A stretch of DNA of 56,643 nucleotides from JAIEPT01 sp038217425 (GTDB lineage Bacteria; Planctomycetota; Planctomycetia; Gemmatales; Gemmataceae). This document shows positions 17,704-25,290 of the stretch, piece by piece; the first letter of the stretch is position 1; each line of letters opens with the position of its first letter. Location of the stretch: contig JBBQPM010000018.1 in assembly GCA_038217425.1 (NCBI GenBank), positions 1-56,643 on the forward strand, in the 5' to 3' direction. A program made the position numbers and the translations under genes. The notes below the pieces were generated by a model. That model searched no databases and was not told the origin of the DNA. It saw only the letters and a program-made list of their open reading frames with translations.

Positions 17704-18186
17704 ATGAACCGTCCCAAGAAATCCCGTCGGTTACGGGTGATTCGCCTCTGGAAACGTCACGAGGCGGACAAAGCGATCCCTTACCTGCACAGCGTCATCC
17801 GTTCGCTGCGCGATCATTGGCTCGATACCCAGCGTCTGAACGTCACCGTCCAGCGCCTGCACGATAAAAAGGCCGACCGGGCCACCCTCATCGAAATCGC
17901 TGACTCCGAGAAAGAGCAGTTCCAGGTGTCCGGCAAATTTAAGGACGCCATGCGCGAACTGCGGAAGATCGACGTCTTCCTGCTCGACCCCGTTCAGGGC
18001 CTCGCGCTGATCCCGTTCCAGATCGGCGAAGAACTGGCCTGGTACGTCTTCGATATGTTCGAGGAAAAGGGCCTGGTCGGCTGGCGTTACCACCAGGACG
18101 CCCTGGAGATCCGTCGGCCCTTGGAAGGCGTGGACGCGCCGCCGCTCGCGATCGGTACGACCACCACCACGGTCTCTAACAACTAA
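17704..18186 (+). CDS. DUF2203-like conserved protein
   Basis: The 160-residue cytoplasmic product is helical in its first half (HEADKAIPYLHSVIRSLRDHW) and carries in its second half the pattern of DUF2203: a short acidic segment (LRKIDVFLLDPVQGLALIPF), GEELAWYVFD and GWRYHQD. DUF2203 members have no proven function. A strong GAGGAGG lies 6 bases before the ATG and a good terminator follows the stop, so it is a single-gene unit. The C-terminal TTTTT/SNN tail looks disordered. The family call is by pattern only. Confidence 0.75.
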   Translation: MNRPKKSRRLRVIRLWKRHEADKAIPYLHSVIRSLRDHWLDTQRLNVTVQRLHDKKADRATLIEIADSEKEQFQVSGKFKDAMRELRKIDVFLLDPVQGLALIPFQIGEELAWYVFDMFEEKGLVGWRYHQDALEIRRPLEGVDAPPLAIGTTTTTVSNN

Positions 18187-18204
18187 GATGGGTATGGGGT
18201 TTTT

Positions 18205-18250
18205 GACGCCTTCGCCGGAGGTACGGACCTCGGGCGAAGGCGTTTTCGTT
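18205..18250 (+). terminator. Intrinsic terminator after the DUF2203-like gene
   Basis: A long stem pairs GACGCCTTCGCC...GAGGT with ACCTC...GGCGAAGGCGTT around a 4-base loop, followed by TTTTCGTTT. It starts 19 bases past the stop codon. Confidence 0.85.
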
Positions 18251-18347
18251 TGCCTCGCGAAATAGAATGATGCTCCGGCCCAGGGCCGGACGAAGCCGAT
18301 CGTACACCCTCTTGATTGGCTCCTAAAGATTCTGTGCGAGGCCTGGC

Positions 18348-20009
18348 ATGTCGACCCGTTGGGGCCTTTCCTTCCTGCTGGTAAATTGCTTCCATTTCAG
18401 CTCAGCCGCACACGCGGACTCTTGGCCGATCGCCGTGGCTCACGGCAAAGGCGAAGTCGTTCTCAAAGTTGAGGCGCCCGGTTCCTCGTTCGTCCTGATT
18501 GTCGGCCAACCCGATCCGAAGGCAGGGCCGCTCCGCGTGCACGTCAAAAGTGCTACTACCGTTACTGCCGACCCCAAGCTCCTCGCCGCGACCGAGCCGC
18601 TCGATCCAATCTGGAAACTCCTGCGCAAGGAACAGCAGTCGGCGCTACAACGTGCGCGGGCCCAGCGCGTCAGCTTCTATTTCGACCCGAATCGCACGCC
18701 CCCGGAACGTAAGACGTTTCACTTACTCACGCGCGACGTCGATCTCGACCAGACGCACAGTTACGCCGCCATCGATGCGAAGTTGCTGCGCGTCGGCAAG
18801 TGGTGCCAGGTCTATCTCGACGCCCGCGAAAAGGTCACGCCCGCGCTGGAACTGACCCTGGCCGAGATTCTGCGCACGTTCGACGACGAGATCTACCCCT
18901 GGACGGTGAAGCATTTGGGCCGGGCGCACGACATCGACCGTGACGGAAGGTTTACCATCTTCCTGACCGCCTCCATCGCAAAAATCCAGGGGGCGTCGCC
19001 TTCGCTCTTCGGCTTCGTGCGTAGCAGCGACTTCCTGCGCGAACTCACGCCCCCCTTCGGCAACCAGTGCGACATGATGTACTTGCGCAGCGACGTCGTC
19101 CCCGGGCCGCACCTGCGCACGCTGCTCATCCACGAATTTGTACACGCCGTCGTTTTCAGCGAACACTTTCAGCATCCGCATGCCAAATCGTTGCGCGACG
19201 AAGAGAGCTGGCTCAATGAAGGTCTCGCCCACCTGGCCGAGGATCTCATGGGCTATTCGTGGTCGAATCTGGATTACCGCATCCGGGCGTACCTGGCGGC
19301 TCCGGAAAAATACCGCCTGGTCGTCGGCGACTATTTCATCGAGAAACTTTGGCGCAATCCCGGCACGCGCGGCGCCGCGTATCTCTTCTTGAAGTGGTGT
19401 CATGGACAGCGCGGCGATGCCCTCCTCACCGAACTCGCACAGTCGAATTTCGTCGGCATCGAGAATCTCGAAATCGCCCTGCAGAAACGCTTCCCCGAGG
19501 CGTTCCGCGCCTGGACCGTCGCCCAGGTCGAAACCCCCTTCGCGCCGCGCCCGACGAGTCCGACGTTCCGCGCGCCGCTCGCAGGGCCGTTTGCCCATCC
19601 CCTCGAACTCAGCGGCGGCAGCGTCGAACTTGATATCGCGCCGACGGCTGCGGGCTATTTCCTGTTACAAGCCGACGCTCCCGGCACCTACCGCGTGAGC
19701 GCCCAGGCGTACGGCGACTTTCAACTGACGCTGGTTTCGCTCCCCGCCGACGTTCGCCGCGAGGTCGTGCGCGGCACGTTGTCGAAAGCGAAGATTCACT
19801 ACACGCTGCCCGAGGGCGTAACCTGGTCGCGGCTGGAACTTGAACGCCGCTTCCCCGGCGACCTGACGACCGGTGACGAGCCGCCGCTCAAGTTGACCGT
19901 CGGCGACGCGGACCTCCCCGAGCGCCTCCGCGGCCACGACTTGATGCTGATCGGCCTCGGCGCGGACCGCGCCGGCCGACGCGTGACCGCCATGGGTTGG
20001 TTCAAGTGA
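18348..20009 (+). CDS. Exported zinc metallopeptidase-like protein (HExxH...E)
   Basis: The 553-residue product starts with a signal peptide (LSFLLVNCFHFSSAAHA). A DIDRDGRF segment near residue 200 looks like a calcium-loop-type motif. The zinc site is clear: HEFVH near residue 261 and the third ligand in NEGLAHLAE near 290, a gluzincin arrangement like that in M30-type peptidases. The C-terminal third is beta-rich and may be a binding domain. It is probably an extracytoplasmic protease; no substrate can be inferred. The start ATG is the first plausible one in frame, and the ribosome site is weak. Confidence 0.82.
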   Translation: MSTRWGLSFLLVNCFHFSSAAHADSWPIAVAHGKGEVVLKVEAPGSSFVLIVGQPDPKAGPLRVHVKSATTVTADPKLLAATEPLDPIWKLLRKEQQSALQRARAQRVSFYFDPNRTPPERKTFHLLTRDVDLDQTHSYAAIDAKLLRVGKWCQVYLDAREKVTPALELTLAEILRTFDDEIYPWTVKHLGRAHDIDRDGRFTIFLTASIAKIQGASPSLFGFVRSSDFLRELTPPFGNQCDMMYLRSDVVPGPHLRTLLIHEFVHAVVFSEHFQHPHAKSLRDEESWLNEGLAHLAEDLMGYSWSNLDYRIRAYLAAPEKYRLVVGDYFIEKLWRNPGTRGAAYLFLKWCHGQRGDALLTELAQSNFVGIENLEIALQKRFPEAFRAWTVAQVETPFAPRPTSPTFRAPLAGPFAHPLELSGGSVELDIAPTAAGYFLLQADAPGTYRVSAQAYGDFQLTLVSLPADVRREVVRGTLSKAKIHYTLPEGVTWSRLELERRFPGDLTTGDEPPLKLTVGDADLPERLRGHDLMLIGLGADRAGRRVTAMGWFK

Positions 20010-20076
20010 AGCCTGCTACGGGGCTCATTCGCGAACCTGATTTCGGTATTTTGACTCCTTCTCTTGGAGGCCGATC

Positions 20077-20289
20077 ATGGACCGCGAAAAGAAGGCGCTG
20101 CGGAAAGAGAAACGTCAGGTCAAGCGCGCCGGCAACAAAAGCCGACGGCGCAAATTCGAGCGCGATCTGCGCGAGAATCCCGAACAGGCGCACGAGAGCG
20201 AGTATCGGTTCGGCAAAAAGGGCTCGAAACGGTACAATGGTCTGGATCGCGATCCCACGCGCCAGCCACCCAAGGATTTACCGGAATGA
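20077..20289 (+). CDS. Small, highly basic protein of unknown function
   Basis: The 70-residue product is extremely charged (about half Lys, Arg, Glu and Asp; start MDREKKALRKEKRQVKR), with no membrane segment. GGAGG lies 6 bases before the ATG. Its TGA overlaps the ATG of the methyltransferase gene (ATGA, 20286-20289), so translation is coupled. The basic composition and the RNA-methyltransferase partner suggest nucleic acid or ribosome binding, but that is inference. Confidence 0.75.
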   Translation: MDREKKALRKEKRQVKRAGNKSRRRKFERDLRENPEQAHESEYRFGKKGSKRYNGLDRDPTRQPPKDLPE

Positions 20290-21401
20290 CGGCTCGAAGC
20301 TCCGACGCAGAACTCCCTGCCTGTTACGCACTCACTCCGCCCGGCCTCGAAGAGGTGACCGCCGACGAGTTGCGCGTCGACTTCCGCGCCAAAATTAAGA
20401 AGACTGCCAAGGGCTACGTCGTCTTCCGCGTCAAGGAGATCGACCGTTCGCTGATGCAACTGCGCACGGCTGAGGACGTCTTTCTCTTCGGTTGGGGGAC
20501 TGACGAACTCACCTACCGGGCCGTCGATCTCGAGAGCATCCGCAAGTGGACCGACAAGGACATCCCCTGGAAGCAACTCCTGGACATCCACCACGCCGTC
20601 ACGCCCAAACCCAAGGGAAAGCCGACGTATCGCCTGGTCGTGCAGATGCTCGGCGAGCACGGCTATCGCCGGTTCGATGCGCTCAAGGCGCTCGCCAAGG
20701 GCGTCGACGGTAAGCTGCCGATGAGCTGGCGCGAGGCGGAGGAGAACGCGTCGGTCGAGATTTGGCTCACCATTCAAGGCGCGACGGCGCTGTGCGGCAT
20801 TCGGCTTTCCGACCGTACCATGCGGCACCGGACTTACAAATACGAACATTTTCCCGCGTCGCTGCGCCCGCCGGAGTCGGCGTGCATGGCCCGGCTCGTC
20901 AACATCAAACCCGAGAACGTCATCCTCGACCCCATGTGCGGCGCCGGCACCCTCCTGGCCGAGGCGCAATTTCTCGCGCGACGGCTCAGTCACGGCGATC
21001 TCCCCTCGTGGAATCTCAAATTTCTCGGGGGCGACATCGACCCGGGCAACCTCCGCGCCGCGACGGCTAACTTACGGCAGATCGGCGAGTTCGAACTCAA
21101 GAAATGGGACGCACGACGACTACCGCTCGAGAACCATTCCGTCGATCGCATCCTCTGCAACCCGCCGTTCGGCAAACAGCTCAGCACGCCGGAAGAGATC
21201 GGCCCGCTCTACTACAAGGCGGTCGCCGAATGGGACCGCGTCCTCAGACCCAAGGGAATCGTCGCCGCCATCGTTACGGACCCGACGTTGATGAAGGACG
21301 CCATCTACAAGGTCAACTGGCGGCAGCTCAAGTATCTCCCGTGCCGAGTCCTGGGGCAGTCGGCCGTCGTCATGGTCTACAGCAAGGACCGGGAACCATG
21401 A
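20286..21401 (+). CDS. THUMP-domain RNA methyltransferase (class I, SAM-dependent)
   Basis: The 371-residue product has a THUMP-type RNA-binding region (about residues 10-165; LTPPGLEEVTADEL at its head) and a Rossmann methyltransferase domain with DPMCGAGTLLAEA for SAM binding and LCNPPFGKQL near residue 291 for an N-methyl transfer site. This layout is that of TrmN/Trm14- and RlmL-type guanine-N2 methyltransferases; I cannot say whether tRNA or rRNA is the target. The ATG at 20286 overlaps the preceding stop by ATGA, and its own stop overlaps tmk in the same way, so the three genes are tightly coupled. Confidence 0.87.
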   Translation: MTARSSDAELPACYALTPPGLEEVTADELRVDFRAKIKKTAKGYVVFRVKEIDRSLMQLRTAEDVFLFGWGTDELTYRAVDLESIRKWTDKDIPWKQLLDIHHAVTPKPKGKPTYRLVVQMLGEHGYRRFDALKALAKGVDGKLPMSWREAEENASVEIWLTIQGATALCGIRLSDRTMRHRTYKYEHFPASLRPPESACMARLVNIKPENVILDPMCGAGTLLAEAQFLARRLSHGDLPSWNLKFLGGDIDPGNLRAATANLRQIGEFELKKWDARRLPLENHSVDRILCNPPFGKQLSTPEEIGPLYYKAVAEWDRVLRPKGIVAAIVTDPTLMKDAIYKVNWRQLKYLPCRVLGQSAVVMVYSKDREP

Positions 21402-22018
21402 AAGGCGTCTTTCTGTCGCTCGACGGCCTGGACGGCGCGGGCAAATCGACGCAGTGCAAACTTCTCGCCGGCTGGTTGCGCGAGCAGGGTTTGGACGTCG
21501 TCGAATGCGCAGATCCAGGCGGCACCTCCGTCGGCAAGGCGATCCGTCAACTGCTGCTCGATCCGGCGCTGCCGTTATGTCTGACGAGCGAGACGCTCCT
21601 GTTCATGGCGAGCCGCGCGCAGCTCGTGCAGGACGTGATTCGCCCGGCCCTGGAAGCGGGCAAGGTCGTGCTCAGCGATCGCTTCTTGCTCGCGAATGTC
21701 GTGTATCAAGGGCATGCGGGAGGCATGGGGCCGGAACTGGTTTGGCAGTTCGGCCTCCTGGCGACGGGGAACCTCGTGCCGGACGGGACGCTGGTGCTCG
21801 ACTTGCCGATCAACTATGCCAAGACTCGACTCAAGGAGAAAGCCGACCGCATGGAAAGCCGGGATCAGGCGTATCACGAGCGCGTCCGCGCCGGCTTTCT
21901 CGCCGAGGCGGCGCGCGACCCCGAGCGCATCAAGGTCATCGACGCCACGCAGTCGCCGGATGCCGTGCAGTCGGCAATTCGGGCCGAGGCGGATGGCTTT
22001 TTACGTAAGACTTCTTAA
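21398..22018 (+). CDS. tmk: Thymidylate kinase
   Basis: Thymidylate kinase converts dTMP to dTDP. The 206-residue product has the P-loop GLDGAGKST (about residues 8-16), a DPGGTSVG motif in place of the common REPGGT, LFMASRAQ, and SDRFLLANVVYQG for the base-binding DR motif. A LID-like region (KEKADRMESRD) follows. The ATG at 21398 overlaps the methyltransferase stop (ATGA). Its stop abuts that of the convergent sigma-like gene with no spacer. Confidence 0.92.
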   Translation: MKGVFLSLDGLDGAGKSTQCKLLAGWLREQGLDVVECADPGGTSVGKAIRQLLLDPALPLCLTSETLLFMASRAQLVQDVIRPALEAGKVVLSDRFLLANVVYQGHAGGMGPELVWQFGLLATGNLVPDGTLVLDLPINYAKTRLKEKADRMESRDQAYHERVRAGFLAEAARDPERIKVIDATQSPDAVQSAIRAEADGFLRKTS

Positions 22019-22714
22019 TTATTCTTCGCCGACCGCTTCCGGATGGCTGGCGAGTGCGCGTCGATGAATCTCGGAGATCCGCTGCTTCGCCAGCGAAAGC
22101 TGTTCGCCGATCTTCTCGATCGTCTGGTGCTCGTAGTAATGCTTGGCGATCACGCTCGCTTCTTCGCGTGGCAATCCTGCGAGCCAGGCTTGCGTGTCGA
22201 GTCGATCGTCGATTCGCTGCGTCTCGGGCTTGAGCGTCGGTTGAGGCGGATCGTACTCGCCCAACTCGACGGTCCGGCCCGAATTTTGTGCATAGCGGTA
22301 GCGATCGAGAATGCGGTAGATCGAAGTGCGCAGGTCGGTGCGTGCCTGGGAATCGACCGACAACACTTCCTGCCAGGCGGCCGGGTTGGCGCCCTGGAAC
22401 TTAGTCCATTCGACGTAGACTTCTTGCACGAGATCGGCGCGATCTTGCTCTTTCACGCTCCGCCGGGAACGGATCGATTTATGGGCGTAATTGAAGAAGT
22501 ACGCGACGCCCTCGGCCTGCGTATTCTCGGCGAATTGGGCGAAACAGGCTTCGAGATTCGACGCCGAAACCGCGGCGTGCGCCGATTCCGCGCTGCGTAC
22601 CTCGGCGGCCTGCACTAGCGCCGCATCGACGAGCGGCGCCTGCCAGGGCGAGGCCTGCGGCAGGTCTCGCCCTTCGAGGGATTCGAACTCGGGTTTGAAG
22701 CCGCGGGGTTGCAT
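22019..22714 (-). CDS. Sigma-70-like protein with N-terminal LExLEGRxLP motif
   Basis: The 231-residue product looks like an ECF-type sigma factor: a region 2-like segment (ADLVQEVYVEWTKF, about residues 90-105) and a C-terminal region 4-like helix-turn-helix (LPREEASVIAKHYYE, then LAKQRISEIHRRAL). Unusual is the N-terminal FESLEGRDLPQA (about residues 10-21), which resembles the LExLExRxLP motif found near the start of many planctomycete exported proteins. No clear hydrophobic signal follows. I prefer the ATG at 22714; a TTG at 22732 in frame is possible but lies almost at the predicted transcript start. No anti-sigma gene is nearby. Confidence 0.72.
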   Translation of the reverse strand: MQPRGFKPEFESLEGRDLPQASPWQAPLVDAALVQAAEVRSAESAHAAVSASNLEACFAQFAENTQAEGVAYFFNYAHKSIRSRRSVKEQDRADLVQEVYVEWTKFQGANPAAWQEVLSVDSQARTDLRTSIYRILDRYRYAQNSGRTVELGEYDPPQPTLKPETQRIDDRLDTQAWLAGLPREEASVIAKHYYEHQTIEKIGEQLSLAKQRISEIHRRALASHPEAVGEE

Positions 22715-22742
22715 GGTTCCGTCATTGGCCAATGTTTCCCCT

Positions 22743-22773
22743 ATTATAAGGGATGCCCATCACCGATTGTCCG
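22743..22773 (-). promoter_or_regulatory. Probable promoter of the sigma-like gene
   Basis: A perfect TATAAT (22748-22743 on the minus strand) has CGGACA 19 bases upstream as a possible -35. The start ATG at 22714 lies 28 bases after the -10. The box sits in the 78-base gap between the sigma-like gene and rsmH. Confidence 0.45.
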
Positions 22774-22792
22774 AAATTCGCGAGATCCTCCC

Positions 22793-23728
22793 GTGAAAAC
22801 ACCCAGGCGCAGCACGCCCGCCGGCCAACATCGCTCTGTCATGCAGCGGGAGATCCTGGAAATCCTCCGCCCCCAACCGGGCGAGGTCGCCGTCGATTGC
22901 ACCCTCGGTTTCGGCGGGCACAGCCTCGCGCTCGCCGACGGCATCGGTCCGACCGGCACGCTGCTCGCGCTGGATCTCGACGCCGAGAATTTGGCCCAGG
23001 CGCGCGAACGCCTCGCCGGCGCGCCCTGCACCGTGCGCCTGGAACATCTCAACTTCGCCGGTCTGGCGCAGGCGCTGGCGAGCGTCCCCGGCGGTCAGGC
23101 GGATATGATGCTGGCGGACCTGGGCGTCTCGAGCATGCAGATCGACGATCCGGGCCGTGGGTTTTCCTACTCGCGCAGCGGACCGCTCGATATGCGCATG
23201 GATCGTTCGCGCGGCAAAACCGCTGCCCAAATTTTGCAGACGATCGCCTTCCCCGAACTCGCCTCGGCTCTCAAAGAATGGGGCGACGAACCGTATGCCG
23301 AGGCCATCGCCAACGCCATCGTGCTCGCCCGCAGCGCTCAGCCGCTCGCGACCACGTACGACCTGGCGACCCTCGTGCAGACCGTCGTCGGCGAGCCGAC
23401 CTGGCAGCTATCGGCCAAACCGAACGTCAAGAAGGCGCACCCGGCCGCCCGCACCTTCCAGGCGCTGCGCATCCTTGTCAATCGCGAATTGGCCAACCTG
23501 ACGAACCTGCTGCGCATCGCCCCCGATTGCCTGCGCCCCGGCGGACGTCTGGCGATCATCTGCTTTCACAGCGGCGAAGATCGGCTCGTGAAAAATGCCT
23601 TCCGCGACGGCCAGCGCGCCGGGCAATATCGCCAAATCTCCGACGACCCGTTACGGCCGACGTTCGCGGAGAAACAAGACAATCCGCGCGCGCGCTCGGC
23701 GAAGGTCCGCTGGGCGATCAAAGCGTAA
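22793..23728 (+). CDS. rsmH: 16S rRNA (cytosine-1402-N4)-methyltransferase RsmH
   Basis: RsmH (MraW) methylates C1402 in the ribosomal decoding centre. The 311-residue product has all the family blocks: HRSVMQREIL, DCTLGFGGHSLAL, LADLGVSSMQID, GFSYSRSGPLDMRMD, HPAARTFQALRI and the C-terminal ICFHSGEDRLVKN. I choose the GTG at 22793; the frame is open to 22709, but the extra residues do not fit the family and would cross the neighbour's promoter. In many bacteria it heads the cell-division and wall cluster. Here no ftsL, ftsI or mur gene follows. Confidence 0.93.
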   Translation: MKTPRRSTPAGQHRSVMQREILEILRPQPGEVAVDCTLGFGGHSLALADGIGPTGTLLALDLDAENLAQARERLAGAPCTVRLEHLNFAGLAQALASVPGGQADMMLADLGVSSMQIDDPGRGFSYSRSGPLDMRMDRSRGKTAAQILQTIAFPELASALKEWGDEPYAEAIANAIVLARSAQPLATTYDLATLVQTVVGEPTWQLSAKPNVKKAHPAARTFQALRILVNRELANLTNLLRIAPDCLRPGGRLAIICFHSGEDRLVKNAFRDGQRAGQYRQISDDPLRPTFAEKQDNPRARSAKVRWAIKA

Positions 23729-24184
23729 CGTCATCGCGCATGGGTAGCTCGATGTTCAGCAATTCGTCCAGCGTGTACCGACATTCGGATGGAAACGCTG
23801 TTTGGGGCAGATTCGTTTCGGACGCCGCCAATTGACGGCCGCCTGATACGCAGCCTTCAAGATTTCGCCAGCGTAGACTTTAAGCACCCCCCGACTGGCC
23901 AAGTCCGCCAGTTCTTGTTGCTGATTCAAGACCGTGGTACGCCAACTTCGAGTGCGCCGAGTCGGTTGATGCTCCCATTTAAGTAGGTGCATGAGCAGGA
24001 TTTTGAGCCGATTGCGTACTTCCCGCCGTCCGCTGGTGGCCATGTCTTTCAGGTAATCCGCCAGGTTGGAATAGTCCAAAGCGTCCAATTGGCCGTGCTC
24101 GATTAACTCCGCCATCTGATCGAGCCAGGCGGTCTCGTCTTGCTCGTAGAGTTGCTCCAGGGGGATGACTTCGGCCGCGGCCAT
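23718..24184 (-). pseudogene. DUF29-family gene with a single-base frameshift
   Basis: The first part (from MAAAEVIPLEQLYEQDE) is a typical DUF29 N-terminus, with LLMHLLKWEHQP and RSRSWRTTVLNQQ. At about 23828-23832 the frame breaks after AAVNW: the reading frame continues into a basic, non-family tail ending at 23756, while the next frame reads AASETNLPQTAFPSECRYTL and DELLNIELP, a good DUF29 C-terminus, to a stop at 23718. Restoring one base (TGG to TGGG) rejoins them into about 155 residues. So it is either a recent pseudogene or a sequencing error. DUF29 proteins have no assigned function. With the repair, its end overlaps rsmH by 11 bases on the opposite strand. ATG 24199 is an alternative start. 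Confidence 0.8.
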
Positions 24185-24231
24185 GATCGATTCTCGCATA
24201 AATATTGGCGCCGCTTGAAAGACGCAATCTC

Positions 24232-24528
24232 TCAACCGGGCCTTGCTTTTCCCTTGCAATAACTCACGGCGGCGACAATCAAGTATCCTTGCGCTTGCTT
24301 ATCGTCGATCGTGAATCGGAACGTGCTCCACTCACCTTGCTCGTTCGCGAAATACAGGATGTAGTCGAAATAGTCGTCGGGTCGTGCCGAGTAGCGACGA
24401 GTTCGGTAGCGTTCGTAATGGTTTTCGAGTTGATCGTACATGCGGTTCAAGACAGTCAACAATGGCCCGCGCGGAAGGATTTCGCCGAGTGCTTGGCTCA
24501 CCAACGGCATCACAAGGACGTGGGGCAT
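24232..24528 (-). CDS. Small protein of unknown function upstream of DUF29
   Basis: The 98-residue product is not recognised. It has aromatic-rich segments (PDDYFDYILYFANEQGEW) suggestive of a compact alpha/beta fold and no membrane span. A strong purine-rich ribosome site (GAGGAAAAGGGG) lies immediately upstream of the ATG, and the preceding stop is 14 bases away. It is one of a minus-strand run of four genes that includes DUF29. Confidence 0.6.
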   Translation of the reverse strand: MPHVLVMPLVSQALGEILPRGPLLTVLNRMYDQLENHYERYRTRRYSARPDDYFDYILYFANEQGEWSTFRFTIDDKQAQGYLIVAAVSYCKGKARPG

Positions 24529-24542
24529 CCCCTTTTCCTCGG

Positions 24543-25019
24543 CTAACCGGTACGTCGTTTTTCAAAGGCGATTTCGCTGCTCAATTGTCGGATCAAGACT
24601 TCGATGCGTTGACCTTTCTCCCCGGCAGCGAAGGCGGCCATCGAGGCATTGAGCATTTCCACATTGACGGGAGGAAGTTCGAGGCTCGACCAGGGCCAGT
24701 TTTCGAGAACGTCTCGCTTTAATTGTTGCAGTTCTCGAATATCAGAATCGAGCTGGGAGGCGCCGACGAGGCCGTCGCGTTGTTCGACCAGGGCGTTGAT
24801 CAAGTCGTCGAAACGAGATTCAACTTCCTTGCCCGCTTCGTCAACGTTTTCCAACGGCGATGCATGCATTAAATCCCAGATTTGTCGGCAGGCGTCGCGT
24901 GCCGCCTGGGGCCAACCCTGCCTCATATCGACGGCCTCGTAGTTGAGCGCAGCGGCGAACGATTTGGTTTTCGCCTTCGTGGAGTTCACAGCAGGATATT
25001 CCCGTGACTCGTCACTCAT
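24543..25019 (-). CDS. Hypothetical helical protein in the DUF29 gene group
   Basis: The 158-residue product is mostly alpha-helical (KEVESRFDDLINALVEQRDG, DIRELQQLKRDVLENWPW) and has no signal or membrane segment. I do not recognise it. The ATG at 25019 has AAAGGGG about 6 bases upstream and overlaps the end of the preceding lipoprotein-like gene by 8 bases, so it is translated with it. Confidence 0.62.
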   Translation of the reverse strand: MSDESREYPAVNSTKAKTKSFAAALNYEAVDMRQGWPQAARDACRQIWDLMHASPLENVDEAGKEVESRFDDLINALVEQRDGLVGASQLDSDIRELQQLKRDVLENWPWSSLELPPVNVEMLNASMAAFAAGEKGQRIEVLIRQLSSEIAFEKRRTG

Positions 25020-25257
25020 CGCAAACCCCTTTCCGTCGTTCGCCGTCGGTCCGCTGCGGTGATTCAACATCGCTCTGGTCGAAGTCTCTCGCGAATCCCA
25101 GAAGTAATGTTAAGGCAAACGCAACGCCGCCTACCACGGGAAAGAGCATCCAAAACGCGATCGGCTCCCAGCCCGCTTCGGTAGTGCGGGCAGCGCACCC
25201 TCCCACGAGAAGTCCCGCTAACAGGCCGACGCAGATCGCTCGAAATAGAGTTGCCAT
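25012..25257 (-). CDS. Small membrane protein or lipoprotein, unknown
   Basis: The 81-residue product has a hydrophobic N-terminus ending in LLVGGC, which fits a lipobox with Cys near residue 21, and a second hydrophobic span (FWMLFPVVGGVAFALTLLLG). It could therefore be a lipoprotein with one helix or a two-helix membrane protein. AGAGGAA precedes the ATG. It is the first gene of the DUF29 group, with an 8-base overlap with the next gene. Confidence 0.6.
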   Translation of the reverse strand: MATLFRAICVGLLAGLLVGGCAARTTEAGWEPIAFWMLFPVVGGVAFALTLLLGFARDFDQSDVESPQRTDGERRKGVCDE

Positions 25258-25290
25258 CGCGGTTCCTCTGCCACCGGAGGCGAACGTTGA

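Noticed and set aside
22660..22695. T-loop-like GTTCGAATCC word on the minus strand suggesting a tRNA
   Set aside because: It encodes the EFESLEG part of the sigma-like protein, and no acceptor or anticodon arms pair around it.
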